A DNA stretch of 64,000 bases from Ctenosaura bakeri (GCA_948474755.1 CAOLHI010001672.1:411215-475214), one strand, 5' to 3'; numbered from the stretch's first letter, positions 1-11,172 are shown. A program made the numbers and translations. The notes: generated by a model not told the origin, from the letters alone.

Positions 1-1135
1 GGACAGAATAGGAGAAATTCTTGGCTTTGCTGTCTTGAGTTGGAAGAGTTAAACCTTTTCTGTTGGAACTTCTCTGTACTGACCAAAAGCACACTAAATA
101 AGAAGCCTAGCTTTCCATGCAGAAGCATTATAACCCCACTTATGTGACAATGATTGCCCTTTGGCAATCATTGCAGTCACAGAGATAACAGACTGTATAT
201 TGTAAAGGTCATATGTGACACAGTCTCTACTTGCAATGCCAAAGTCTACTATGAAGTAATTGGGGCTGCTGAAAGAGGTGGCAAGCGTATAACAGAAGAT
301 GTTCCTCCAGACTGTTTTGAAATGTCCAGTGAGAGAGTTTGAAGCATATATAGGTAGCCTTGGTTTCCAGTATGTGTGTTTCAAAGCTAAAGTTGGAGAG
401 CCACTCAGATATGCTATTATGACCTCATCTAGACTTGCTTTGTATTGCTTCTGATAGTGCATTCTCCAGTTTATTTATGGCTTTGCCAAATCCAATTTGA
501 GCATCAAAAAACATTTAATAATAAAGTAGCTTGTATTTTTTGAAACAAAATGTACTGTCTTTCCTATCTCCCTGTCCCATCTTTCTTCCGTGTTCTTGCC
601 AACCATAATTTAATGGGAAGAGTAAAACTAATTTCAAACAGTGCAGTCAGTTTCTTTTAAAGTAATGGATTTGTTTTAGCACGGTAACACATTTTCTGGC
701 AGCTATTTCTTCAAAATAGAGAGGTGCTCCCGCCCATGGTTTTGTGCATTATGCTGCAAGACAAGCATTTCCCACTTAGTTCAGTTTTTTTAAACACTAG
801 GATAAAGGCAGAGGTGGGAATCATGCAGCCCTCCAACCAGTGATGGTGAGCGCTGGGAACTGCAGCCAAACAAAATGTTTTCTACTTCTTGTTAGAGGGA
901 AGAGTCTTTCCACTTGTTAGAGGGAAGAGTCCTATGTTTAAATGGTAAGATCCCATGTGGCACATGCAAAAGGTCCCCCTGGGACTCTTCAGATTTATTG
1001 CATGCCAATTCTTATCATCAGTCAATGGACCAACAAAATTTGTTATAATTGTAAATCACTCATAAAATGACAAAAGCAGAACATAGGGGAAAATCAAGGT
1101 GAAAAACATCTCCCGGGCACAAAATTTTCTGTAAT
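1..1135. other. unassigned non-coding stretch
   Basis: No gene, known repeat head or RNA gene was recognised here. The DNA is AT-rich, and the open frames (at most 122 codons, on either strand) have no recognisable protein family and no splice-supported context. A short duplicated phrase around 890-925 (cttgttagagggaagagtc, seen twice) is a small local tandem duplication. It may be ancient transposon debris or unique intergenic DNA. Confidence 0.5.
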
Positions 1136-1138
1136 GAA

Positions 1139-1378
1139 GCCCTGGTGGCGCAGTGGTTGAATGCCAGTACTACAAGCCACAAGGTTGTGAGTTCGATCCT
1201 GCCGGGCTCCAAGGTTGACTCAGCCTTCCATCCTTCCGCAGGTCGGTAAAATGAATACCCAGCTTGTTGGGGGCATGTATAGAAATGTATCGAAATACAT
1301 GCTATTTGTAAGTTGTTCGCCGCCTCGATCCATATGGGGAGGCGGGATACAAATAAATGATGATGATGATGATGATGA
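1139..1378 (+). mobile_element. tRNA-derived SINE (first family) with (TGA)n tail
   Basis: The head carries RNA polymerase III promoter boxes: an A box (tggcgcagtgg) near 1144 and a B box (gttcgatcc) near 1191. The body continues with ggtcggtaaaatgaatacc and ends in a tail containing a tRNA-unrelated phrase, ttgttcgccgcctcgatcc. The copy terminates in a TGA microsatellite at 1358-1378. The same 3' tail, without the head, recurs at about 35503-35620, so this is a dispersed family. It is non-autonomous and encodes no protein. A Sauria-type SINE begins immediately downstream. Confidence 0.85.
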
Positions 1379-1556
1379 GAGGCAGTGTGGTGTTGTGGTT
1401 TGAGTGTTGGACTATGATCCTGGAGACCAGGATTCAGTTCCTCACTCAGCCATGGATACCCACTGGGTGACTTGGGGTATGTCACGCACAGTCCCAGAAA
1501 ACCCTGTGATAGGGTCACCATAAGTCAGAAACGACTTAAAGACACACAAGAACAAA
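1379..1556 (+). mobile_element. Sauria-type tRNA-derived SINE
   Basis: The order is diagnostic: a tRNA-like head (gtgtggtgttgtggtttgag), the ggagaccagg block containing a degraded B box, the tRNA-unrelated block cccactgggtgac, and a tail reading gtcaccataagtcagaaacg followed by gacttaaagacacacaa. That tail is shared by the SINE copies in this window and resembles the 3' end of Bov-B/RTE LINEs, which are known to mobilise Sauria SINEs. This copy directly abuts the preceding SINE, so one probably targeted the other's microsatellite tail. Confidence 0.85.
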
Positions 1557-2395
1557 AATAACAACATCATCAATATAAGTGACAGTTGAACAACAGGCTT
1601 TTAAATACCAGATAGTGTTCACTAGGAATAGGCCATGATGGGATCTTACCAACTTACTCCTAGTGGAAGATGCTACTAGACAAAACTTTGCAAGCTTCAT
1701 CGCAGATTCTGTAGAGGGGAAAAAAAGTGTAAAAGCTATCATATCTTTCTAGGATCTTTTCCAAGATTTTATCTATACAAGGGAACAAATATCCTTACTA
1801 TAGGCAGTATAGCAGAACATGATGAATTGTTCTGCTCATGCCTAACTGAGAGGGATAGATGTGCTGTCTGTAAGGAATTTATGATTATCTCTGTTCTAGC
1901 AGGGCTGATGGTAAAACATTGAAATGGGCCAAAGTAAAAGCTCTATGATGTTAGGAATTTCTAGAATGTAAATATAGTTGGCTGGAGCAAAGCTTATATT
2001 ATGATTGTCTGCTGCAGGATAGTGTTTAGTTCTCTCTGTGTCATCCTGCAAGGCTATATCTCAGTTTGATTGTTTTGGTGGTCCTGGGGAGTCCCAAATA
2101 ATATAGCTGCAGAGAAGAACCTAGACTGTTGGTAATTTAACATCTCTCAACCAGTCAGTACTGTCAAAATCGGGGGGGGGGGCTAGATAAGAAAGAGCAT
2201 GATTCAGCTTAAGCCAATCACTGCTTAGGTAGAACCAAGCATCACAAGACCAAAATTCTTTTTTTTAAAGTTCACACAGCATTGATGTTGATATAATAGC
2301 TATGATGCTTGAAAGCACCAGAAGAGTGAAGAATTGTTAATTCTAGTGTCTCTGAGAGAGCAAAAGGTGACCTGTGTTTTGGGGATCATCCTTGA
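1557..2395. other. unassigned non-coding stretch
   Basis: No gene or clearly classified repeat was found. A run of nine G residues near 2172 and general AT-richness are the only notable compositional features. Confidence 0.4.
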
Positions 2396-2399
2396 TTCC

Positions 2400-5190
2400 T
2401 AAGGCTTGTGGGGTGGGGGGGATATTTGTTTTTGGCTGTGTTCTTTCCCTGAGCACATAGTCTTAAGGGGTGGGGCTTCTGCTGAGTCACGGATTTGCTT
2501 GGGGGCACAGCTAGCAGCTAGTGGCTCTGTCTGCTGTCTCAGTCTTTGGAGTTCAGTCTCTGAGATCCATTGGCTCACAACTTGCAGTGCATGCAATTGT
2601 ATCAGAATTATTACAGTCTGAACAGAGTAAAAAAAATAACTTCAGGGATGGAGGAAGAAGGATCTCATTGTCTGCTGCGATGTGTATGTAATGTTTGTCT
2701 TCTTGCTAGAAGTGCATGCTGATGGCTCTCTTGGAAGAGAAGGTCAGTGCACTGCAAGTACATGTTGAGACTCTTTAACACATCAGAAAGCATGAGGTCT
2801 TCCTGGATAGAACAGAGGTTGAATTAATCCTACAATACCAACAGGAAGAAACTGCTAGTGCCAGTGAAAATGAAGAGGGCTATTAACATTGAGGGAGCAC
2901 TTTAGAGTACAGTCACTAGGTGCAGACCACACACAAGGGGTTTGGAACTGCTTCAGCTAAGCAATCGCTTCCTACATCTTTCTGAGGATAACAATGGCAA
3001 AGAGCCATAAGCGAGAGACCAGCAAGAGGTGCTGCATGTCAGGAAAGGCATCACCTAGCCACCAACTGCAGCAAGGGGGGAGGAGTACTGTTGGTAAGGG
3101 ATTCATTGCTCAGAGATATAGAGAGAACTGTGTGCCAGCTATGCAAGATGAATTGGAAACTGTGCTGTCTTCCTGGTGTGTGCATCCAGGATATCACAAA
3201 TACTTTGTTAAAGCTCATGAAGAACACAAAGCTGTGCCCCTTTCTTCTGGTTCATGTGGGCACCAATGACAATGCAAAGAGCAGGTTTCAGCAGATCATC
3301 TTGGACTATGAAGCTCTGGACAGGAAAGTGAAGAGTTTAGAGTTACAGGTAATATTCTTGCCAATTCTACCCCTTCTGCCAAACCATCAGCACTGCCAAT
3401 TCTTTCTGTATAGGTACAGGAAAATACTGCAGGTGAATGATTGGATGTGCAGATGGTTTGGCAGAAGAGGTTTGGCTTCTGAGACCATTGTCTTCACTTC
3501 CCAGATGAGGGACTACTGACTACAGATAGGTTGCAGCACAAAAAGATGGGGAGGAATGTCTTTGGCAAAATCATGGCTTTAAGGCTTAAGAGGGCTTTAA
3601 ACTAAACCCTCGGTGTGTGTGTGTGTGTGAACAGGATAGGCTAAACATCTGTCCAAAAGCAAGCTTTAAACACAAGGGTGTGAATTCTAGATAAGAAGCT
3701 GAGCGAGATAATGGGAGCCACAGTAAACGTTAAAATTGAAAAAATGATATACCATTTCAAAGAGTTTGGGAAACAAACAAGTTACGCTTGATGTCCTGAT
3801 ACAGGAAGGCAGAGATGACTTCAGAAGTAAAACAGACTTGGTGGGGCAGCTCCCATGACTGGAAAATAATAAATTGAGGGATATTGTCAGTTCAAAAAGA
3901 ATAAGGGGGGAAGAAAAGGATGGGGGATGACATATGTCAAAGACAAATTGACTTTTACAGAAATCCATGTGAGTGGTATAACTGGACCAGTGGAGAGCTT
4001 TTAGGTAAACATAAATAGAGGAGGAAATAAAAACAACATTTTGGTTGGAGTTTACTACAGGCCACTAACTCAAGGCTAGGTGCTAGATGATGTTTTTCTA
4101 AAACAAATATCAGAAATCTGCAAGAAGCAGTTATGGGGGACTTCCATTATCCTAATATCTGCTGGAAGACTATCTTTGCTAAGCACAGGCTCTCCAACAA
4201 ATTCCTGATGTGACTTGCAGATAATTTTTTCTTTCAAAATCCCAAGTACTATAGGCCAGGAAAAATATTAGAATGAATTATATGGGAGTCTGCAATTATT
4301 TTGGTCACAATGCTGTGATTAGTAGGAGCCAGCATTGATTTATCAAGAACAAATCCTGGCCAACAGCTTACATCTTTTTCTTTATTGGCTCATTAGTTTA
4401 GTAGGTGGTGGGAGTGTCATGGATGTCATTTATCTGGATTTTGGAAAAGAATTTGTTAAGGTTCCCCCCCATTATATTTTAATTAGCTGACTGACTAAAT
4501 ATGAAATAGATGGAAACACATCAAATAGATCTGTAACTGATTGGAAACTTGTGTTCAAAGACTTGCTATCAGTGGCTATACTTCAAGGAGAAGGTCTCTC
4601 TCTAATGGAGTGCCACTAGGTTCTGACCTGCAACCAGAAATCTGCAATATTTTATCAATGGTTTACATGATTGAGTAGGGGGAGTCCCTATCAAATTTGC
4701 AAATGATATAAAACTGGAAGAGTAGCTAACACACTGGAAGATAGGAACAGAATTCAAAAAGACCTCAAACTAGAAAACTGAGTAGAAATAATAAAATGAA
4801 ATTCAACAGAGACAAATGCAAAATTCTACATTGAGGCCACAAGAACCAAATGCACAGGTATGGGATGGGGGATACCTGGTTCAGCAGTGCTACATATGAA
4901 AAGGGTCTTGTTGATGAAAACATGAGCAGTGTGATGCTGCAGCAAAGAAGGCAAATGTTGTCTTAGCCTGCATTAATGGAAGCACAGTTTCCAAGTCAAG
5001 AGAAGTAGTAGGCCCCCTACATTCTGCACTAATCAGGCCTCATCTGGAGAATTGTGTTCAGTTCTGAGTGCCTCATTTTAAAATGAATATAGACAATTGA
5101 TTCAAATTACAAGAAAGGAGATGCCAACTAAACACTATGAAGGAATTGCTGACAGAAAGGCAATTCAACACATGACAGACTACTTTTGAA
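2400..5190 (+). mobile_element. decayed CR1 LINE (5' UTR, ORF1, endonuclease and RT relics)
   Basis: This is a long, old CR1 copy in forward orientation. The 5' part (about 2410-2600) matches the 5' UTR monomers at 24.97-25.4 kb (gcttctgctgagtcacgg; ggagttcagtctctgag). ORF1 follows, with a coiled-coil phrase LEEKVSALQVHVETL near 2735 and the esterase domain up to 3519. The endonuclease relic lies near 4035-4200 (LVGVYYRPLT) and RT relics run to about 5190. Internal stops and frameshifts are frequent, and no intact ORF2 remains. It cannot be active. Confidence 0.85.
3091..3519 (+). pseudogene. CR1 ORF1 C-terminal esterase-like domain relic
   Basis: An open frame of 142 codons encodes the C-terminal part of CR1 ORF1p. 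The key block is LLVHVGTNDNAKS, the GTND signature of the SGNH-hydrolase-like esterase domain in many CR1 ORF1 proteins. It is followed by ALDRKVKSLELQVIFLPILP and then ILQVNDWMCRWFGRRG, matching the usual closing motif of the domain. ORF1p binds RNA and lipid or membrane in related elements; that role is family knowledge, not seen here. The upstream part of ORF1 is in other frames, so this is a relic. Confidence 0.85.
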
Positions 5191-6064
5191 AGGAATAGTC
5201 AATTCTTGGGAGCCAGCATTATTATCCCACAATGTGGTCCACCCATGATGCCAGTACCTCCATGCGACAATGGGGTATTAATTAACTCAAAATTAGGCCT
5301 GTGAGAGGAGAGTAACTTAATGAGATCTTTCCATCAATGTTTACAGAATCATGAAGGAGAGAAGTATCCAGAGAATCCAAAATGTAAGCTAAAAATGTGT
5401 GTCATTTAGGAAATCACACATGCATGCAAACATGTGATTTCCTCATGCATGGATGGGTTAACTGAAGAAAATGGGAGTTGTGGATAGAGGATGTTTAGGG
5501 TTCAGATGATAATTATTGGTCCAGAGAGAAGTGAAGAAAAGCTGCAATGTGGCTTAAATAGGCACCTAAGGACAGTTCTCATTTGGGAACCAAATGGACA
5601 GCATAGCGTTCAGTAAGTCGAGAGACTGTAAGAGACTGCTCAAAACCTACTCTATGGGTATAGATGTGAATCGCTCTCCCAGCCAAACAGATAATGGGAG
5701 CTGCAGGACAAACAATGAAGTCTGGACAAAGTTAATGGTTATAGTGTTTATGAGACAAAGGGGTAATGGCTGTTGTAATAGCTCTGTATTGTGGAGAGGT
5801 TGGGAAGACAAAACAGAGAAACATCCAGGTGTGAAGGATCAGGGTTTGAACAATCACAGTTTGGTGGGAACTTCCCCTTTCTGCTCTGAGACGTTCAGCT
5901 TTTAGCATAAACCTATTGTCTCTAGAGTTGCTTTGCAATCTGCCTGACAGTGACTTTGGTTTCTCCTAGGAGAGGGTGTGTGGCTGACCTGCCTTGCAAT
6001 CTCAAGTTTACAGTCAGCAATTTTCCTTTTTCTAGCTTGCCCTTCCAGTCACCTCAAGTCTCAT
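5191..6064. other. unassigned non-coding stretch
   Basis: No coding region is recognised. A small imperfect palindrome (aatcacacatgcatgcaaacatgtgatt) lies near 5411-5438. The 103-codon frame at 5594-5905 has no family resemblance. Confidence 0.4.
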
Positions 6065-6155
6065 TTTATATCAATGCAATTAATGTAGTGCCAATAAAAT
6101 AATATTGCCAATTAAACCATATCACTCTTAGGGGGTGTACGGGGTTGTCACAGCA
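6065..6155 (+). repeat. left arm of 91-bp inverted repeat pair
   Basis: This arm is the reverse complement of 7234-7324 with one mismatch that I can see (gtgtacgggg versus gtgtgcgggg). The arm runs from tttatatcaatgc to ttgtcacagca. The pair encloses about 1.08 kb containing a Sauria SINE and unrecognised DNA. It may be the terminal inverted repeats of a non-autonomous DNA transposon, or two opposed copies of one repeat end. A clear flanking target duplication was not found. Confidence 0.8.
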
Positions 6156-6328
6156 TAGTGTAGTGGTTTGAGCACTAGACTATGACCCTGGAGACCAGGG
6201 TTCGATTCTCTTGTCAGCCATGGAAATTCACTGGGTGACCTTGGGCACGTCATACATTCTCAGCCCCAGAAAACTCTGTAATAGGTTTGCCTTAAGGTCA
6301 CCATAAGTCAGAAACAACCTGAAGGCAC

Positions 6329-6370
<42 letters not shown>
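6154..6370 (+). mobile_element. Sauria-type SINE with (AAC)n tail
   Basis: Complete head-to-tail copy: gtgtagtggtttgagcac, ggagaccagggttcgattc (B box gttcgattc), ctgggtgaccttgggca, and the tail gtcaccataagtcagaaac with gaaggcacacaac. It ends in an AAC microsatellite at 6331-6370, typical of this family. It begins exactly at the inner edge of the 91-bp inverted repeat arm. Confidence 0.92.
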
Positions 6371-7233
6371 GAGTCTCTTTGTTTTTTTAAAAAAACAGAG
6401 GTTGACTGGCCCTCATTTGTGGATGTCTACACTTTTATGGGGTTGAATCAGATGATCTTTGCAGCCCCCTTCCAGCTATGCAGTTTTATAATTCTTTCAT
6501 GTGGGGCAGGCAGTTTGGGGGTAAATAGTAGGTGGTATTGAACCTTAAAGTGCTTGGAGTTGCAGGGAAATAGGAAACAAGTCTGACCTGAAGAGGAGCA
6601 GTATCCACCTTACTTTCCATCAGATCAGTCGTCTTCTTAATTGGTAGATGTGAAAAGTAAAGAGGAACCAGTAGGAAAGGAGGGTAAACTACTGCAATAG
6701 TATCATTCCATCTAATAGGAAGTGTGAGTGGCCATGCACAGATCAGGTTGAAAGTAAAATGGGACCTCCGTAAAAAGAAGGCAGTGGTTTCTACAGATAT
6801 GTGGAGCTCCCTCCATGTGCAGCACTATGTCAGTTTGTGAATCAGTTTGTTTTTTTTTAAAGTGTGACCTCCCCTTCATGCCCTTGGGAATTTTGCATCA
6901 ATTTGGATCCATACAGTTTTACTAGTGCAGTAGCATATCTCATGGCGGTAAAGAAGAGAAGGCAGTGGGACAGGTGAGGGCTAATGCAAAGTGACCCTTT
7001 CCACACTGACAAGCCCCCAGTCTGCTCTGTTTTGTTTTGGCCTAGCAATGCAATCCCTATGTAAAACAGAAGTTACCAAACATGCTTAGGTCAGACATCC
7101 TTTAGCTCAGTCCGAGTGCATAAGTGAGGAACTGAGGCCCCTTTCTGGGGACACTGTCTTTTCTGACCTACTAGAAGTTACTTCTTGAATTACCTGGTGG
7201 AAGTTACTTTTTGGATTACAATTTCCAGAACTT
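6371..7233. other. interior of the inverted-repeat unit, largely unassigned
   Basis: This lies between the SINE and the right arm. At about 6443-6500 there is a weak match to a CR1 3' end (gaatcagatgatctttgcag, then ccccttccagctatg). The rest has no recognisable coding capacity, and no transposase-like frame is present. Confidence 0.45.
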
Positions 7234-7324
7234 TGCTGTGACAACCCCGCACACCCCCTAAGAGTGATATGGTTTAATTGGCAATATTATTTTATTGGCA
7301 CTACATTAATTGCATTGATATAAA
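7234..7324 (-). repeat. right arm of 91-bp inverted repeat pair
   Basis: Reverse complement of 6065-6155 with a single mismatch. It reads tgctgtgacaaccccgcac at its inner edge and ends at gcattgatataaa. Read outward from its inner edge it begins TGTGACAACC, which resembles an LTR terminus. An LTR-fragment origin is therefore an alternative to a terminal inverted repeat. Confidence 0.8.
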
Positions 7325-8160
7325 TTTCTCAGGCCAGCTTCTGGGATTTGTAGTCCAAAAAAAGTAATTTTCCCCAGTTTAGGTTCTGAGTTTCTCATGA
7401 TATAAAAATGTCATGGGATTTGGCACTCCTGCCATGATATCAAGTGCTTCTAATAATTTGCAGTTTGATCCCCTGATCTTCAAATGGTGCAACTCACTTA
7501 GCAAAGTGTTTGAGCATTCCTCCTTTCTTTAAAAAGAAAAAAAGCAGTTGCCCAACTGCTGCTTCATTTTAGGCCATGGTGCCGTTAAAAGTCTGTGAAG
7601 TGGAATTTGATTTCAGAGTTTGCTTTTAAATCCATCTTGCAGGATGAGGTTGCTATCTTTCTCTGGGACAGTTTTTAATTGAGTAGCTGACTTTTCATAC
7701 TTTAAAACCATGGCTGTTGTTCTTCTGCAATTTTCACTTAACTAAGAAGAAGCCAGCATAGAAAAGGGGGAAAAAGAAGTAGACCTCATGTATAACAGTA
7801 AGCAGACATTTATTGAGTTAGAGCTTTCAATGTTACCTTCGTCTAGGGACTTTCAAGATAGCAAACAAGTATGCATGAATCCAAACAGTAAAGCAAGTTG
7901 CTAAAAATCCACAGTTATACCAAAACAATGTCAGATTAAGTTGGACTGCACAAAGAACATTAAGCAAAATAATCTGCGCAGTGAAACCGGATACCAGAAG
8001 CCTTTCAGATAGGGCTAGATTTTATTTGGAACTTGAAAGATAAAGGAGATGCAAGATAAATCTGGCAGCGAAGAATGTTCCACAGTTGTGGCTTGACCAC
8101 AAAATACGATATGGCTGTGTCCAAATATAGCCTCTTATTTTGCTTATAAAATATGGCTGG
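7325..8160. other. unassigned non-coding stretch
   Basis: No gene or classified repeat is supported. The sequence is AT-rich and its frames are short. Confidence 0.4.
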
Positions 8161-8166
8161 GAGTCA

Positions 8167-8345
8167 GTGTGCTATATGTGCGATACTGGTTAAGAGGTTA
8201 GACTAACATGTGGAAGATCAGATTCATGTCACCACTGAACCATAAAACCTATGACTGATCTTGGACCTGTCGCTCTCTCAACTTGCCCTTCCTCAGGGGG
8301 CTATAATGAGGATAGGATGGGGAGAAGGAAAGCTCTATAGGCATT
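8167..8345 (+). mobile_element. weak, diverged tRNA-SINE-like copy
   Basis: The stretch contains ctggttaagaggttagact, then tgactgatcttggacctgtc and ggggctataatgaggatagg. This order resembles an old tRNA-derived SINE (head, then gaccttggncaagtc, then a closing block). It is diverged enough that the family is not certain, and it shows no clear B box. Confidence 0.4.
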
Positions 8346-8491
8346 ACCCTGAACTCACTAGTGTTAATAGATAGCCTATAGATAGATCTACTAGTTATGT
8401 AAGTTATAAATTACACCCCCCATGTCCTGTTAGAGCAGCATATATTCTTTTTCCCACTAACTTCATCCTTATACCAATTCTGTAAGGTGTT

Positions 8492-8583
8492 CACCAGCCT
8501 TTTTGGCAGCGATCTTGAAGCAGTCAGTCTCACGCATGGAAGTGAGACTGACTGCTCCAAGATCACTGCCAAAAAGGCCGGTG
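8492..8583. repeat. 42-bp near-perfect hairpin (8-nt loop)
   Basis: The left arm 8492-8533 pairs with the right arm 8542-8583 around the loop gcatggaa. The inner 37 positions have two mismatches and the outer five one more. All three are transitions that read as A/C mispairs on the plus strand but G/U wobbles on the minus strand. A minus-strand transcript would therefore fold into an essentially continuous stem. It could be a small foldback element or the source of a hairpin RNA; expression is unknown. Confidence 0.85.
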
Positions 8584-8668
8584 GCTGACTGGGGATTTGA
8601 ACCCAGTTTGGCCCTGCACTAAAGGTCTAATCCAAGGCTGGTGATACTGTTGCCCTCCATATGTGTGT

Positions 8669-8880
8669 ATATGTGCCTTCAAGTTGCCTGCCAACTTATG
8701 GCAACCCTATGATTTTCACAGGAGTTTCTCAGACAAGGAACACTCAGAGCTGGTTTTGCCAGTTCATTCCTCTGAAATAGAGCCCACAGCACCTGGCATT
8801 TGCTGGTCTCCCATCCAAATACTAACCAGGTCTGACCCTGATTAGCTTCCCAGAGCAGATGAGATCTAGTGCCTTTAGGG
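8669..8880 (-). mobile_element. 5S rRNA-derived SINE with Sauria/Bov-B-like tail
   Basis: On the minus strand the head, about 8790-8875, is clearly 5S rRNA-like. It includes gggaagctaatcagggtc and cctggttagtatttggatgg followed by gagacc, covering the 5S internal control region (A box, intermediate element and C box). A non-5S body follows, then a tail at 8669-8715 (ggttgccataagttggcagg, then caacttgaaggcac) that matches the tail of the tRNA-derived Sauria SINEs here. It is not a 5S gene, because only the internal part of 5S is present and the flanks are SINE sequence. Confidence 0.88.
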
Positions 8881-9039
8881 ATTTTTTGATCAGCATATAG
8901 TTGGCTCCAATCCTATCAGCTTTAGGCAGCATGGCCAATGGAAGCACCTGGTAGAAGCAGAAGGCAAACACCTGGAGAGGTAGCAAGTTTCCTTGTCCTG
9001 CTTTTCATGGAATTAGAAGGTACCCCTTAAGCTGAATCC

Positions 9040-10340
9040 ACTCCTCACCCTGCTCAATTCAGGATCTCCTGCCAAAATATCCCCAGCAGCCTCTTTCAGC
9101 AGATGTCCAGAGAAGGAGGCAATTGGTTCCATTGCTGAACAGCTCTGTCAAGAATGTTCTAGTAATGTTCAACTGAAATCCACCCTCCTGTAACTTAGAG
9201 CTGGTTCAGCCCTCTGGGACAGCAGAGAACAAGCCTGTACCCTCCTCTTCATTACAGCCCTTGAAGTATTTAAAGAGTGCAATCATCTTACCCCTTAATC
9301 AGCACGCTTAATATGCCCCTCTTCTTCCATCTTTCCTTGTATGTTTTATCTCCATACTTCCTGGCATCCTTCACACCCTTCTCTCAACCTGCTCTATTTC
9401 CTTCTTAAAATGAGGTGCCAAGAACTGATCACAGTACTCCAGATGAGACTTGACTAACATAGAATATAGTGGACTATTACTTCCCTTGACTTAGAAACTA
9501 TGATTCTATTAATGCAGACTAAAATATTATCTGCCTTTTTTGCTGCAACATCCCACCACTGGGTCATATTCAACTTGTGATCAACAATAACAGAAAACTC
9601 CTTTCATGCAGTGCTGCCAAGTATCCTCATCCTATAAGTGTCCATTTGGTTTTTCTGACCTAAATGTAGCATTTTGCATTGGTTTCTGTTGAATTTCATT
9701 TTAGTAGTTTCAGCTCAGTATTTTAATTTTTCAAGGTCCATTGGAATTCTGTTTCTATCTTCTAACATGTTACCCCTCTGAATTTTGTGGTATCCACAAA
9801 CATGATAAGGATTCCTTCCAGCCCATAACCTACATACTTAATAAGCATAGAGAGTAATGGCCTGATGACATAGCCCTGTGGCACTCCACTTGAGACTGTG
9901 TTCCAGTTTGAAGCACAGCCATTGATGATGACCCTTTGAGTATAGTTCTCCAACCAATTATGGTTCCTTCCAACAATGTTTCTATCTATCAATTTTTAAT
10001 CAGTTTGCTAATCAAAATTATGAGAAAGGGGCTTATCAAATGCTTTCTGAAATCCAGATAAATGACATCCATAGCATTCCCATCATTTACTAATTAGTGG
10101 CCTGATTTTAAGTAAACCCTTAGTGGCTCCTACCAAATGTTGCATTGTCATTAAGACACTTGCAAACAGACTCCTGTATAATCCATTCTAATATTTTTCC
10201 AACTAATATTTTGAGGTCAGGCTGAGTAGCCTGTTATTCCCTGGATCTTCTTTGTTGCCCTTTCTGTAAAATGGGAATACTGATTGGTTGTTCTTGACTG
10301 GGATTTTGTTCATCTGCTCTTGCCGGAATGTTAACAGCAG
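9040..10340 (-). mobile_element. decayed CR1 LINE, RT and 3' part
   Basis: Reverse-strand CR1 covering the region equivalent to 29.0-30.3 kb of the younger copy. Parallel phrases include ctccagatgagacttgacta, cagctcagtattttaatttt and tgctttctgaaatccagata. A 76-codon frame at 9762-9992 retains an RT block (SSGVPQGYVI) and a decayed palm motif (MFVDTTKF where FADDTK is expected). Many stops and indels make it inactive. Confidence 0.85.
9762..9992 (-). pseudogene. CR1 reverse transcriptase fragment with lost catalytic motif
   Basis: The translated fragment reads through the RT fingers-palm junction: NGCASNWNTVSSGVPQGYVI, then a gap, then GLEGILIMFVDTTKF. The conserved [11 protein letters not shown] block is partly kept. 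The catalytic FADD is replaced by FVDT, which removes one metal-binding aspartate. The fragment lies inside the CR1 relic at 9.0-10.3 kb. Confidence 0.8.
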
Positions 10341-10344
10341 TATG

Positions 10345-10970
10345 TTAGAACCCCTGATTACATGAAGGAACATACATATATCCCATGCATCTCATGCAGA
10401 CTTGTACATATTATCCATGGCTTTTATTCATGGTTTATTCAACATATTATTTTTTGGATTGCAGATATAATACCCTTGAGTCCCCTTGTCCAGCCCTTTT
10501 CCAGGAGCAACAATTCACCTTTGAAATAGGTCTCAGATCCTACCTCCTTGTTTAACCTAAAAAGAAACCTGTTCAAAAACAGAAGTGAACTTGCAGCCAC
10601 TTCAAGAGATTTTTTTTTGTTTTCAGCTTTTGGGGCATTCTGTGTGGCCACTGAAATTCCCAGAAGCAGAAAATTGGCATCTGGACCCGATAACATTGCC
10701 CAATCTTTCTCTAAAAATTAAAAGAGAGTATTCCAATGTGTCCTGAGATCTGCAAATGAGAAGCAGTATAAAAACATATAATGGTGGCAGCCCAGTTCAT
10801 GCTTTTTTGCGGGGAGGAGGGGTAAATCTGTTATGTGGGAAAAACCAGGACGAACACAGAGGAAAATTCTCCCAACGTCCCAGGTTTGTCTAAATTGCAA
10901 ATAGAACCTGTGATTCTGAAACAGACCAGCAGGGGGACCCCTTGGATTACTTTTCTTAAATCATCCTTTT
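10345..10970. other. unassigned non-coding stretch
   Basis: No recognisable gene or repeat; the frames on both strands are short and unmatched. Confidence 0.4.
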
Positions 10971-10972
10971 GA

Positions 10973-11172
10973 TGTAGTGGCTTGAGTCTTGGGCTAGAAC
11001 AGAATTCAAATTCTTCCTCAGCCATGGAAACCCACTGGGTGGCCTTGGGCAAGTGGCACTTTCTTAGTCATAGAGGAAGGCAATGGCAAACCTTCTCTGA
11101 ATAATTCTTGCCAAGAAAACAGTGGAGATGAGTCACCATAAGTCAAGAGTCACTTTGAAGGCACATTACACA
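10973..11172 (+). mobile_element. Sauria-type SINE
   Basis: Blocks in order: tgtagtggcttgagtcttgg, cagccatggaaacccactgg, ggccttgggcaagtggc, agaggaaggcaatggcaaac, ttgccaagaaaac, and the tail gtcaccataagtcaagagtc with tttgaaggcaca. The B box region is degraded (aattcaaattc), so this is an old copy. Confidence 0.88.

Noticed and set aside
1060..1521. 153-codon minus-strand ORF
   Set aside because: It reads antisense through two SINEs and a TGA repeat; the histidine run is the microsatellite.
6160..6230. tRNA gene at the SINE head
   Set aside because: A and B boxes are present, but there is no cloverleaf with a proper anticodon stem, and the sequence continues into the SINE body. The same applies to the other SINE heads.
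8790..8875. A functional 5S rRNA gene
   Set aside because: Only the central part of 5S is present, with substitutions, and it continues into a SINE body and tail.
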